From: JAJZQD01 sp021847735
GTDB taxonomy: Bacteria; Bacillota; Thermincolia; Thermincolales; UBA2595
Assembly (NCBI GenBank): GCA_027324025.1
Contig: DAHVYW010000127.1
Coordinates: forward strand, 1 to 12,378
DNA: 12,378 bases
Reading direction: 5' to 3'
A program made the translations under genes and the position numbers. Shown in pieces: positions 6,478-12,378 of this stretch (position 1 is the first letter of the stretch; each line of letters begins with the position of its first letter). The notes under the pieces are model-generated. The model was not told where the DNA came from. It did no database searches and was given only the letters and a program-made list of their open reading frames with translations.

Positions 6478-7687
6478 ATGCGCCCTCCTTTATCTTCTCA
6501 ACAATACAGTCGACTGACCCGTCTGCCATCAGAATTTCTATGCTTTTCCCGGGGCTTGTCATTTTCACCTGTTTTATAACATTCCCCTGTTCATCCCGGC
6601 AGATAGAATAACCCCTGTTTAGAGTAGCTATGGGACTCAAATCATTGAGCCTGGACATTTGGATAGCAAAGGCAGTCTTTTTCCCATTAAACTGCACAAT
6701 CATAGATTGCCCCAACCGCCTAGTCAAATAATCCACGTCCTGCATCTTCCTGTATAAATCGTCCTTCGGCCGTTTTAAGAACTGGCTTTCCCCGGCTCGA
6801 ACAACCCTTTCCCTAAGGATTGTCACATTATTCCTGATTCCTGTAACCAGCCTTTTAGTTAAGTTCGTAAGGTGTTTTTGTATTTCCATACAGTCAGGAA
6901 CAACTATCTCAGCGGCAGCAGATGGTGTGGGAGCACGCCTGTCCGCCACAAAATCGGCGATAGTAAAATCAGTTTCATGTCCTACAGCCGAAATAACGGG
7001 GATTATACTTTGGTAAATACTGCGGGCCACTGCCTCAGTATTAAAGGCCCAAAGTTCCTCAATAGAGCCACCGCCCCGGCCGACTATAATTGTTTCCAGG
7101 CCTTCAACAGTGTTAGCGAGCCTAATCCCTTCCGCTATCTGAGCGGGCGCCAGGTCCCCCTGAACTGCAACGGGTATCAGGATAATGTGGACCTGTGGAT
7201 ATCGCCGTGTCATTACTGTAATAATATCTCTCACTGCGGCACCGGTGGGAGATGTAACCACCCCCACCTTCCGGGGAAAGGCAGGCAGCGGCCGTTTACG
7301 GCTTTGGTCAAAGAGCCCTTCTTTTTCGAGCCTCTCCTTCAACTGCAAAAAAGCCGTATACATGGCACCTATCCCTTGCCGGTGCATCTCCTCAACATAC
7401 AGTTGGTACTGCCCGTCCCGCTCGTAAACAGTAACAGAACCGCGGGCAATAACGGCCATGCCTTCCTGGGGAGTAAAATCCAAGCCGCTGTTGCGGCTTT
7501 TAAACATTATACATCTAAGGGCACTGTCCCGGTCTTTAAGGGTAAAATACATATGACCGGATGAATGGTGCTTAAAATTTGAAACCTCGCCCCTGACCCA
7601 CAGGTTGTTAAGGACAATGTCAGTCTCTAGTTTTTCCTTAATGTATCCGGTGACCTGGCTGACAGAAATAATCTTCACAAGCTTCAC
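6458..7687 (-). CDS. xseA: Exodeoxyribonuclease VII large subunit
   Basis: The catalytic subunit of exonuclease VII, a cytosolic nuclease acting on single-stranded DNA in repair and recombination. Counted from 7687, the N-terminal OB-fold covers about residues 5-105 (WVRGEVSNFKHHSSGHMYFT region). The catalytic domain holds VGVVTSPTGAAVRDI (141-155), GRGGGSIEELWAFN (203-216), and SAVGHETDFTIADFVADRRA (233-252) followed by PTPSAAAE; the C-terminal region is helical and ends near the family boundary. Length (409 aa) is normal. Two GTG starts compete: 7687 has little in front of it, whereas the GTG at 7678 has AGGGTG 6 bases upstream and gives 406 aa, so I favour 7678. A promoter-like TATAAT lies 28-33 bases upstream. 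It begins the xseA-xseB-ispA operon. Confidence 0.96.
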   Translation of the reverse strand: MKLVKIISVSQVTGYIKEKLETDIVLNNLWVRGEVSNFKHHSSGHMYFTLKDRDSALRCIMFKSRNSGLDFTPQEGMAVIARGSVTVYERDGQYQLYVEEMHRQGIGAMYTAFLQLKERLEKEGLFDQSRKRPLPAFPRKVGVVTSPTGAAVRDIITVMTRRYPQVHIILIPVAVQGDLAPAQIAEGIRLANTVEGLETIIVGRGGGSIEELWAFNTEAVARSIYQSIIPVISAVGHETDFTIADFVADRRAPTPSAAAEIVVPDCMEIQKHLTNLTKRLVTGIRNNVTILRERVVRAGESQFLKRPKDDLYRKMQDVDYLTRRLGQSMIVQFNGKKTAFAIQMSRLNDLSPIATLNRGYSICRDEQGNVIKQVKMTSPGKSIEILMADGSVDCIVEKIKEGAYVWEEK

Positions 7688-7714
7688 CCTGCTTCTTTCA
7701 CAAATACTAGCTAT

Positions 7715-7743
7715 ATTATACTTGAACTCCGGCCTTCACAAAA
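7715..7743 (-). promoter_or_regulatory. Probable promoter of the xseA-xseB-ispA operon
   Basis: A perfect TATAAT on the minus strand (7720-7715) lies about 30 bases upstream of xseA. The -35 is poor: TTTTGT (7743-7738) at 17-base spacing, or TTGTGA (7741-7736) at 15. A start near 7708 would leave a 20 to 30-base leader, which is reasonable. Confidence 0.5.
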
Positions 7744-7861
7744 GTATTTCCTGGGTATTCCCTCCAGCCCCATTACTTTCCTGCCTCCCGGACATACTGC
7801 GGAATAATATTAAATTAACGTGGGGAAATTAGTTTTAAAATTGCTTTGGTGGTGATGATAA

Positions 7862-8311
7862 TTGAAAGACCGGTTGGTTAATGGGATAATTGCGGGTATT
7901 TTGGCCGGAATAGGCATGAACATCATAAATTATCCGGCCTATTTGTTGAACCTGTCCACAATACGATATCTGGACTGGGCCGGCATTTTGATTTTTGGCA
8001 GAAGGCCTGTCGCCATTTGGGAGGCAGTATTTGCCCAGTTAGTCCAAATAGCCTTTTCGGCCTTTGTCGGGGTAGTCTTTGCCTACCTTATTCCTACAGT
8101 ATCCAGCAGGTATTACATCGTCAAGGGGATTTTTTTCGGAATTATTTCATGGTTCTTTATATATGCTGCCGGAATAGCTTTAAGACTCCCATTTCTCACT
8201 TTGATTTCTTTTAGAACATCACTGATAAACTTTATAGGCTCCATTGTCTTTGGCCTGGTATTGGCAGAATCCCTGCGCCGTTTGGACAAAAATCCTGTAC
8301 ACAAGTCCTAG
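7862..8311 (+). CDS. Unrecognised four-helix membrane protein
   Basis: A 149-aa hydrophobic protein on the plus strand; I do not recognise its family. Predicted membrane segments are at about residues 7-29, 54-77, 86-107 and 119-138. The first has a small-residue pattern (GIIAGILAGIGMN) typical of tightly packed helices, and the tail LRRLDKNPVHKS is basic, suggesting a cytosolic C-terminus. There are no clustered charged residues inside the helices that would mark a known transporter. The start is a TTG at 7862, preceded by a stop codon (7859-7861) and GGTGGTGA 6 bases upstream, so it is well fixed. It is divergent from xseA and convergent with folD, breaking the otherwise all-minus layout. 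Codon use looks like the neighbours. Confidence 0.8.
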   Translation: MKDRLVNGIIAGILAGIGMNIINYPAYLLNLSTIRYLDWAGILIFGRRPVAIWEAVFAQLVQIAFSAFVGVVFAYLIPTVSSRYYIVKGIFFGIISWFFIYAAGIALRLPFLTLISFRTSLINFIGSIVFGLVLAESLRRLDKNPVHKS

Positions 8312-8362
8312 CCCAAACCCTTGTTCATATGCCGCAGAAAGACGACCCCTATTTCATCTGTC

Positions 8363-8417
8363 GCCAAAAGGAAGGTGCAGGTATGTTCCGCAGGAACATA
8401 CCTGCACCTTCCTTGGC
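8363..8417. terminator. Very long perfect hairpin between convergent genes, possible bidirectional terminator
   Basis: Two 22-base arms (8368-8389 and 8393-8414) are perfectly complementary around a GCA loop. The stem extends by GCC/GGC (8363-8365, 8415-8417) past a 2-base bulge. On each strand the right arm leads into a short run of T residues (CTTTTG on plus, CCTTTTGG on minus). It lies between the plus-strand membrane gene and minus-strand folD. The U-tracts are weak, so termination is inferred from position; it might also be an insertion-type palindrome. Confidence 0.55.
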
Positions 8418-8430
8418 TTTTGCCTTAATC

Positions 8431-8460
8431 AAAGAGGCTGCTCTTTCGAGACAGCCTCTT
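8431..8460 (-). terminator. Probable terminator of the fchA-folD transcript
   Basis: AAGAGGCTG (8432-8440) and CAGCCTCTT (8452-8460) form a perfect 9-bp stem with a short inner CTC/GAG pairing. It starts 5 bases after the folD stop. On the minus strand the stem ends in CTCTTTGATT, a short U-rich tail. Position and stem strength support a terminator. Confidence 0.6.
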
Positions 8461-8465
8461 GAACA

Positions 8466-9329
8466 TTACGCCAATCCGTTTTGCATTTCACAAGCCATAA
8501 TGGTTTGCTTGCAAAGGACAACTGTAGTCACAGAACCGACGCCGCCGGGTACCGGAGTAATTTTATCTACAACCGGTTCAACTTCTGCGTAGTCAACATC
8601 ACCACAGTATTTTCCAGGGTTGTCGGGGTCTTCGTTGATACCGACATCTATTACGGTCTGTCCGGCTTTCACAAAGTTGGCCTTAACCATTTTGGCGCGG
8701 CCTACAGCAGCGATGAGAACGTCAGCGTCAGCACATACAGCCGGGAGATTCTCTGTACGGGAATGACAGATGGTGACTGTGGCGTGCTCTCTCAATAAAA
8801 GCATTGCCACCGGCTTGCCTACAACCAGTGAACGGCCAAGAACAACGGCCTTTTTGCCTTTCAAAGGTATGTTGTAGAATTTCAGAATATCCATACAGGC
8901 GGTTGGTGTGCATGGCGGGAAACCAGTCAGGTCATCCGCAAAAACCTTAGCGGCGCTGCCCAGGGTCATGCAGTCAACATCCTTCTCAACAGGGATTAAG
9001 GACCTGATTTTACGTTCATCAAGGTGCTTGGGCAGTGGAGCGAACATCAGGATACCATTGATTTCTTTGTTTGCACCAACATCGTTAATAGCTTTTTCAA
9101 AGGAAGCCTGGTCAATATCGACGGGATATTCAAAAACTTCGTAAGCCATCCCTATTCCTTCACAGGTTTTCTTGGCTCCACCTTCGTAGAAAAGGTCATC
9201 CGGACGGGCACCGACACGTACTATGCCCAATTTCGGGGTAATACCCTTGGCTTTCAATTCCTCGACCTTTTTGGCGAGTTCTTCTTTCATCGCATCAGCG
9301 ACGGCTTTTCCTGCTAATCTTTCTGCCAT
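8466..9329 (-). CDS. folD: Methylenetetrahydrofolate dehydrogenase, FolD family, cyclohydrolase site altered
   Basis: FolD enzymes oxidise methylene-tetrahydrofolate to methenyl-tetrahydrofolate with NAD(P)+, and most also hydrolyse it to 10-formyl-tetrahydrofolate. This 287-aa protein has normal length, an NADP-site GRSLVVGKP (165-173), DVGIN (228-232) and the C-terminal PVPGGVGSVTT (259-269). An ungapped comparison from memory with E. coli FolD shows that catalytic Lys54 is replaced by Ala52 (FYEGGAKK) and Gln98 by Phe96 (GILMFAPLP), while Tyr50 (Tyr48) and Asp121 (Asp119) remain. Loss of the Lys and Gln argues that it is a dehydrogenase without cyclohydrolase, a job probably taken by FchA just upstream. 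The ATG at 9329 has AGGAGG about 10 bases upstream, and the gene follows fchA by 14 bases. Family sure; loss of activity inferred. Confidence 0.95.
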   Translation of the reverse strand: MAERLAGKAVADAMKEELAKKVEELKAKGITPKLGIVRVGARPDDLFYEGGAKKTCEGIGMAYEVFEYPVDIDQASFEKAINDVGANKEINGILMFAPLPKHLDERKIRSLIPVEKDVDCMTLGSAAKVFADDLTGFPPCTPTACMDILKFYNIPLKGKKAVVLGRSLVVGKPVAMLLLREHATVTICHSRTENLPAVCADADVLIAAVGRAKMVKANFVKAGQTVIDVGINEDPDNPGKYCGDVDYAEVEPVVDKITPVPGGVGSVTTVVLCKQTIMACEMQNGLA

Positions 9330-9343
9330 TTTTATAGTCCCTC

Positions 9344-9976
9344 CTATTTCGTTAACTTACTGATAACCAGACTCAGGGTATCGTCGGCAAGCTTGGTTCC
9401 TTCAGCCAGTAAGCGGTCCATTTCCGCTTTGGTGGCCTTGTTGAATTCCTGGTCGGTTATGGAGTTGATATTGATGATCACGTTCATACTTCCGGCAATA
9501 AGTGCGGATTTCATAAACACGACGCCGCAGGCTACGTCGGAAATGGCGAGCATGGTGCCGATTTGGCCCATTCTGGCGTGAATTTTAATTCCTTCAAACG
9601 CAGCCCGCATAATGTCCATAGGCACGGAGCAGGCTACCTTACAGCAGTTTTCCAGAGTTTCGTCTCTTTGTTTGGCAAGTTCTGGGGTGTCTTTCGGTAA
9701 GCCGTATGCTTTGGAAAGGGGCTCGAAAACTTCAGCATCTTTATCTACAAGGCGCTCCAGGTCGGCAATAATCTTATTACCGTTTTCAATTAATACCTTT
9801 ACTTCGTCTTCAACATCGGCATACTTTTTTTTGCCTACGGTCAGGTTGCCAACCATGTTGGAGAGGGCCATACCAATGGCGCCACCCATAGCAGCCGCTC
9901 CGCCGCCGCCCGGTACGGGAGCCTTGGAAGCCAGAACGTCAATAAAATCTTTGCATGACTTGTCTAACATTGACAT
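9344..9976 (-). CDS. fchA: Methenyltetrahydrofolate cyclohydrolase
   Basis: A 210-aa member of the cyclodeaminase/cyclohydrolase family (FTCD_C), which acts in the cytosol on methenyl- or formimino-tetrahydrofolate. The N-terminal signature APVPGGGGAAAMGGAIG (19-35) is the folate-binding glycine-rich turn, followed by an all-helical body (NMVGNLTVGKKKY, then RDETLENCC and VPMDIMRAA). The stand-alone form in Clostridia serves as FchA, making 10-formyl-tetrahydrofolate in the methyl branch of the Wood-Ljungdahl pathway or in purine and glycine metabolism. Formiminotransferase neighbours, which would suggest histidine degradation, are absent, and folD follows 14 bases downstream, so the cyclohydrolase role is favoured. 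The ATG at 9976 has AAGGAGG 10 bases upstream; an ATG two codons later is possible. Confidence 0.92.
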   Translation of the reverse strand: MSMLDKSCKDFIDVLASKAPVPGGGGAAAMGGAIGMALSNMVGNLTVGKKKYADVEDEVKVLIENGNKIIADLERLVDKDAEVFEPLSKAYGLPKDTPELAKQRDETLENCCKVACSVPMDIMRAAFEGIKIHARMGQIGTMLAISDVACGVVFMKSALIAGSMNVIININSITDQEFNKATKAEMDRLLAEGTKLADDTLSLVISKLTK

Positions 9977-10012
9977 TTTTACATTACCTCCTTATTTTTA
10001 ACCTTTGGATAG

Positions 10013-10050
10013 GTTATAAAAATCCCAGGGACCATGTGAATCAATTCACA
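10013..10050 (-). promoter_or_regulatory. CRP/FNR-type operator dyad and possible promoter of fchA-folD
   Basis: TGTGAATCAATTCACA (10035-10050) is a perfect dyad and matches the CRP half-site pattern TGTGA-N6-TCACA. On the minus strand a -10-like TATAAC lies at 10018-10013, giving a start near 10006 and placing the dyad centre about 36 bases upstream, near where a class II activator of the CRP/FNR family binds. No good -35 is seen, as expected for an activated promoter. The regulator is unknown and the fchA leader would be about 30 bases. Confidence 0.45.
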
Positions 10051-10060
10051 CTATGTAGGC

Positions 10061-10098
10061 AGGACTAGCCACTGGTAAATAACTCCAGTGGCTGTCCT
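10061..10098. repeat. Imperfect hairpin after nfnB, REP-like or weak terminator
   Basis: AGGACTAGCCACTGG (10061-10075) pairs with CCAGTGGCTGTCCT (10085-10098), 14 base pairs with one bulged base and a 9-base loop. It lies 15 bases after the nfnB stop. No U-tract follows on either strand, so it is a poor intrinsic terminator, though it may protect the nfn mRNA end. GCCACTGGT and CCAGTGGCTG also occur at 3911-3945. Confidence 0.5.
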
Positions 10099-10113
10099 TT
10101 AAGCAGGTACAAT

Positions 10114-11508
10114 TTACTTTTTCAGTAATTCACAGATACTTGTGGCAGATACCCGACCGGCGCCCATGGCTTTAATTACTGTAGCGGCCCCGGTAACGAC
10201 GTCACCACCGGCATAGCACTTCGGCTTGGAAGTAGCTCCTGTTTCTTCACTGGCAATGATATTGCCTTTTTTGTTGGTATCAAGCCCTTTAGTTGTTCTG
10301 GGAACAAGCGGGTTAGGGCCCTGTCCGATAGCAACAACCACTGTATCAACATCCATGATAAATTCGGAACCTTTTATTGCCACAGGTGACCTGCGCCCTG
10401 AAGCATCCGGTTCGCCAAGCTCATATTTAAGACATTCCATGGAGGTAACCCAGTTTTCGGCATTACCAATCAGTTTGGTCGGGTTGGTGAGAATGTTGAA
10501 AATAACGCCTTCTTCCTGGGCGTGATGAACTTCCTCAACCCTAGCCGGCAGTTCGTCCATGGAACGGCGGTACACGATATATGATTTCTCAGCTCCAAGG
10601 CGGAGAGCCGTACGGGCGCAGTCCATAGCAACATTGCCACCACCAAGTGTAACAACCGTTTTGCCTATTTTAATGGGTGTGTCATACTCGGGGAAAAGAT
10701 AGGCCTTCATCAGGTTGGTCCTGGTAAGGAACTCGTTGGCGGAATATACACCATTAAAGTTCTCACCGGGGATTCCCAGGAAGTACGGAAGACCGGCTCC
10801 TGTCCCTAAGAATACGGCATCAAAGCCCTCATTTTCTAAAAGTTCGTCAACAGTGTCAATCGCACCGATAACGGAGTCAACATGGATTTCGACACCTATT
10901 TTTTTCAGGTTGGCGATTTCGGCCTGAACAATGGCCTTTGGCAGACGGAATTCGGGGATACCGTACATAAGTACACCACCCGGTACATGCAGAGCCTCAA
11001 AAATGGTAACACTGTGGCCAGCCTGGGCGCAGTCTGCTGCCACGGTAAGACCGGCAGGTCCTGAACCGACTACGGCGACTTTCTTGCCGGTAGAAGGAGC
11101 ACACTCAACAGGTTTTACACCTTTAGCCCGTTCACGGTCTGCAACAAACCTTTCCAGCCTGCCAATACCAACAGGGTCGCCCTTTTTAGCGCGGACACAA
11201 TACTTTTCACACTGGGCTTCCTGGGGACAAACCCGACCGCAAACAGCAGGCAGGGCGTTCTTTTCCTTAATAATCTGGATAGCGGCATCAAAATCGCCTT
11301 CGGCGACTTTGCCGATAAACTGAGGAATAGGTACCTGTACGGGGCATCCCTGACGGCAGGGTTCCTTTTTGCAGCCCAGACAGCGTGAAGCTTCGTCTAT
11401 TGCAGTTTCTTCAGTATATCCGAGGGCAACTTCGTCAAAGTTTCTGGCCCTTACTTTGGGGTCCTGGCATGGCATATCATTCTTAATCAGACTGTTATTT
11501 AATGGCAT
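10114..11508 (-). CDS. nfnB: NfnB / GltA-type NADPH oxidoreductase, large subunit
   Basis: The large subunit of NADH-dependent reduced ferredoxin:NADP+ oxidoreductase, which couples NADPH, NAD+ and ferredoxin by flavin bifurcation; homologues are also called GltA or sulfide dehydrogenase subunit. From the start chosen here (464 aa), the N-terminal domain carries two [4Fe-4S] sites: C43, C46, C51, C55 (CLGCKKEPCRQGC) and C90, C94, C100, C104 (CGRVCPQEAQCEKYC). The FAD fold begins at VAVVGSGPAG (about 144-153). The NADP site is VVTLGGGNVAMDCARTALR and the C-terminal FAD contact AGGDVVTGAATVIKAMGAGR. I chose the ATG at 11508 because GGAGGTGG lies 6 bases before it and the product matches family length; upstream codons would encode an unlikely MWRWLW extension. 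It overlaps nfnA by 10 bases. A glutamate synthase small chain is less likely since NfnA is adjacent and no large chain is present. Confidence 0.93.
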   Translation of the reverse strand: MPLNNSLIKNDMPCQDPKVRARNFDEVALGYTEETAIDEASRCLGCKKEPCRQGCPVQVPIPQFIGKVAEGDFDAAIQIIKEKNALPAVCGRVCPQEAQCEKYCVRAKKGDPVGIGRLERFVADRERAKGVKPVECAPSTGKKVAVVGSGPAGLTVAADCAQAGHSVTIFEALHVPGGVLMYGIPEFRLPKAIVQAEIANLKKIGVEIHVDSVIGAIDTVDELLENEGFDAVFLGTGAGLPYFLGIPGENFNGVYSANEFLTRTNLMKAYLFPEYDTPIKIGKTVVTLGGGNVAMDCARTALRLGAEKSYIVYRRSMDELPARVEEVHHAQEEGVIFNILTNPTKLIGNAENWVTSMECLKYELGEPDASGRRSPVAIKGSEFIMDVDTVVVAIGQGPNPLVPRTTKGLDTNKKGNIIASEETGATSKPKCYAGGDVVTGAATVIKAMGAGRVSATSICELLKK

Positions 11509-12350
11509 CCACAACCACCTCCACAACTTCCTGCTGCCAAAGCGCGTTGTTCTTCGTCTTTAAAGATTTGAGCCCTGCGCATTTGTTCATTAAAATCAAC
11601 AAGGTGAGCGTCAAATTCCGGTCCGTCAACACAGGCAAACTTTGTTGTGTCACCGACAGTAACCCGGCAGGCTCCACACATACCTGTCCCGTCAACCATA
11701 ATGGAGTTTAAGCTGACAATGGTCTTAATCCCGTACGGCCTGGTCAATTCCGCAGTAGCCCTCATCATCGGCAGCGGGCCGATTGCCACAATATAATCAA
11801 TCTTGCCTTTTTCTTCAATTACCTTTTTAAGTACATCGGTAACAAAACCCTTTTCTCCCACGGTACCATCGTCTGAACACACATGGAACTCGGTGCTTTG
11901 GGCCTTCATCTCGTCTGCCCAGAAGAGCAAGTCCTTGTTTCTGGCGCCAACTATACCGATAACCTCATTCCCGGCTTCCTTTAGAGCCCTGGTGATTGGG
12001 AACACCGGAGCGACCCCTACTCCACCGCCAATACAAACAACGCGGCCGTAGTTCTCTATCTCTGACGCCCGTCCTAAAGGCCCAACAAAATCCAGGAGCA
12101 TATCCCCGGCCTCCATCCGACCCAGTTGCTGGGTAGTTTTGCCTACCTCCGCAAAAATAAGGGTAATAGTACCCTTCTCCCTGTCAAAATCAGCAATGGT
12201 CAGCGGAATTCTTTCTCCTTTTTCGTCAATTCGGAGAATAATAAATTGTCCCGCTTGACATTTTTTAGCGATTTTGGGTGCATCACTCTCAAATAGTTTC
12301 AGCGTTGGTGACATAACTTCTTTTCTGAGAATCTTGTACATAAAGACCAT
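11499..12350 (-). CDS. nfnA: NfnA / ferredoxin-NADP+ reductase, small subunit with Cys-rich tail
   Basis: The partner of NfnB, holding FAD, a [2Fe-2S] cluster and the NAD(H) site. Counted from 12350 (283 aa): FAD-binding RIPLT (47-51), pyridine-nucleotide loop CIGGGVGVAP (106-115), and cluster motif DGTGMCGACRV with C225 and C228, then FACVDGPEFD with C240; Asp220 may be the fourth ligand, as an Asp ligand is known in Thermotoga NfnA. The last residues SCGGGCGCH form a Cys-rich tail I do not recall from the family. Its Gly codons are also the ribosome binding site of nfnB. The ATG at 12350 has GGAGGG only 2 bases ahead; the ATG three codons in (12341) has better family-like sequence (MYKILRKE) and 11-base spacing, so I favour it. 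A dihydroorotate dehydrogenase electron-transfer subunit is excluded by the nfnB neighbour. Confidence 0.92.
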   Translation of the reverse strand: MVFMYKILRKEVMSPTLKLFESDAPKIAKKCQAGQFIILRIDEKGERIPLTIADFDREKGTITLIFAEVGKTTQQLGRMEAGDMLLDFVGPLGRASEIENYGRVVCIGGGVGVAPVFPITRALKEAGNEVIGIVGARNKDLLFWADEMKAQSTEFHVCSDDGTVGEKGFVTDVLKKVIEEKGKIDYIVAIGPLPMMRATAELTRPYGIKTIVSLNSIMVDGTGMCGACRVTVGDTTKFACVDGPEFDAHLVDFNEQMRRAQIFKDEEQRALAAGSCGGGCGCH

Positions 12351-12378
12351 TTCCCTCCCCTTAAAAAGTATTCGTAAT

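Noticed and set aside
6872..7564. A 230-codon plus-strand open frame opposite xseA
   Set aside because: It is a shadow of the strongly conserved xseA frame, with low-complexity Cys/Asn/His-rich content and no ribosome binding site or motif.
11509..11526. Upstream extension of nfnB starting at 11526 (MWRWLW)
   Set aside because: It lies inside the nfnA tail, uses a non-ATG start without spacing to a ribosome binding site, and the ATG at 11508 has an ideal site and gives the normal family length.

Overview
The window reads as a chromosomal segment of an anaerobic Gram-positive bacterium of the Clostridia, most like the Peptococcaceae or Thermoanaerobacterales (Desulfotomaculum, Pelotomaculum or Moorella type). 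This is inferred from the gene content (NfnAB electron bifurcation beside FolD and FchA one-carbon genes, and an isoprenoid operon carrying an OLE RNA), strong AGGAGG-like ribosome binding sites, and frequent TTG and GTG starts. No species-level call is possible from the sequence alone. Almost everything is on the minus strand, so the layout below follows the minus strand from high to low coordinates.

Right block (12350 to 8466): nfnA and nfnB (NADH-dependent ferredoxin:NADP+ oxidoreductase or a close relative), then an intergenic stretch with an imperfect hairpin and a CRP-like dyad TGTGA-N6-TCACA, then fchA and folD. Together these supply NADPH and interconvert methylene-, methenyl- and formyl-tetrahydrofolate. 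FolD has lost two of the three residues of its cyclohydrolase site, which fits the separate cyclohydrolase FchA next door. The block ends at hairpins between folD and a convergent plus-strand gene for an unrecognised four-helix membrane protein (7862-8311).

Central block (7687 to about 1319): xseA, xseB, ispA, a DUF212 (YuiD-like) divergent PAP2 membrane protein, a roughly 600-nt structured non-coding region, oapA, dxs and tlyA. The non-coding region has no convincing protein gene and is closed by a perfect 9-bp long-range helix. It lies directly upstream of a DUF21-like membrane protein and between ispA and dxs. Size, position and neighbour identify it as the OLE RNA (Ornate, Large, Extremophilic) and the membrane protein as its partner OapA. 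This is the most notable system in the window. A good sigma-A promoter (TTGAAC-N17-TATAAT) lies upstream of OLE, and three strong hairpins resembling the end of an IS200/IS605 element lie between promoter and RNA.

Left edge (about 500 to 1): after tlyA comes a probable intrinsic terminator, then the first 107 codons of a membrane-anchored chemoreceptor-like or sensor protein that runs off the window.
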